NCBI GenBank assembly: GCA_046154695.1
Contig: JBJXFI010000442.1
Span: forward strand, 1-28,682
Length of the DNA: 28,682 nucleotides
Reading direction: 5' to 3'
From: DALYLB01 sp046154695
GTDB taxonomy: Bacteria > Acidobacteriota > Blastocatellia > RBC074
The first letter of the stretch is position 1. Each line of letters opens with the position of its first letter. The translations under genes were made by a program, and so were the position numbers. Below the pieces are notes generated by a model. It searched no databases. It was not told the DNA's origin and saw nothing but the letters and a program-made list of their open reading frames with translations. This document shows, one piece after another, positions 28,529-28,682 of the stretch.

Positions 28529-28659
28529 GAGCCCCGATAGGGGCGATGGATGGTAGCCGGCGGTGAAGCGAAGCGTAACCGCCGGTATCGCCCGCCCCCG
28601 GCTCGCGCCCCGGCTGGGGCGCCGGACCGCGCCACGCTCTATCGCCCCTGCCGGGGCTC
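28529..28659. repeat. Inverted-repeat element with REP-like unit, copy 3
   Basis: Outer arms 28529-28547 and 28641-28659 are complementary at 17 of 19 bases. Inside, 28552-28587 is the third 36-bp REP-like unit, with a perfect stem CCGGCGGT/ACCGCCGG and the GCGAAGC core. Further GC-rich hairpins follow (around 28608-28625). The element lies upstream of the DUF1549/1553 gene and runs almost to the window edge, so it may be incomplete. Confidence 0.7.
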
Positions 28660-28682
28660 GATGGCTTTTCCTGTCAATTCCG

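Overview
The window looks like a piece of an Acidobacteriota chromosome, most like the Bryobacterales/Solibacter group. The reasons are high GC, a giant Oar-type TonB-dependent receptor (carboxypeptidase-regulatory N-terminus, terminal Phe) next to a secreted TPR protein, and several Planctomycete/Acidobacteria-type secreted families: DUF1549/DUF1553 'PSCyt/PSD' proteins, DUF1501 proteins and Tat-exported Gfo/Idh oxidoreductases. This assignment is an inference from gene content. I see no rRNA, tRNA, CRISPR array, integrase or transposase gene.

Layout. (1) 1-2635, plus strand: the tail of a PDZ-domain protein, a strong terminator, then an exported 5'-nucleotidase followed by a DUF1460 (NlpC/P60-like) protein. 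(2) 2722-6059, minus strand: SDR dehydrogenase, HSL-type esterase and adrenodoxin-reductase-like flavoprotein. The last two overlap by ATGA. A repeat-rich spacer with a 9-codon mini-ORF lies between SDR and esterase. (3) 6474-17712, plus strand: a run of mostly exported catabolic genes. These are PSCyt1-DUF1549-DUF1553, Tat-Gfo/Idh, DUF1501, Tat-amidohydrolase, Zn-dependent dehydrogenase, sulfatase and a second Tat-Gfo/Idh. (4) 17819-18611, plus strand: DinB-fold protein and a 56-residue two-helix membrane protein, closed by a strong bidirectional terminator. (5) 18701-23421, minus strand: TPR protein, then TonB-dependent receptor. (6) 23422-24106: a non-coding region containing a MITE-like repeat element. 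(7) 24107-28392, minus strand: a second DUF1549/DUF1553 gene with its own DUF1501 gene 11 bp downstream. (8) 28393-28682: a further copy of the REP-like repeat, running close to the window edge.

Working together. Regions 3 and 7 read as loci for extracytoplasmic breakdown of (possibly sulfated) carbohydrate. The sulfatase would remove sulfate. Tat-exported Gfo/Idh enzymes would oxidise, or hydrolyse by an NAD-dependent mechanism, sugar units. The amidohydrolase resembles sugar lactonases, and the Zn-dehydrogenase resembles sorbitol/threonine dehydrogenases. The PSCyt/DUF1501 pairs have no firmly established biochemical role but carry heme-c motifs. The pathway and substrate are inferred.

The least explained signals are non-coding or nearly so. 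They include a duplicated 9-codon mini-ORF with its own Shine-Dalgarno, which in both copies overlaps a downstream start by ATGA and precedes a long hairpin. REP-like palindromes show compensatory changes in the stem. A MITE-like element has 17-bp perfect terminal inverted repeats. Two genes have phase-preserving 9-bp tandem repeats directly before the start codon.
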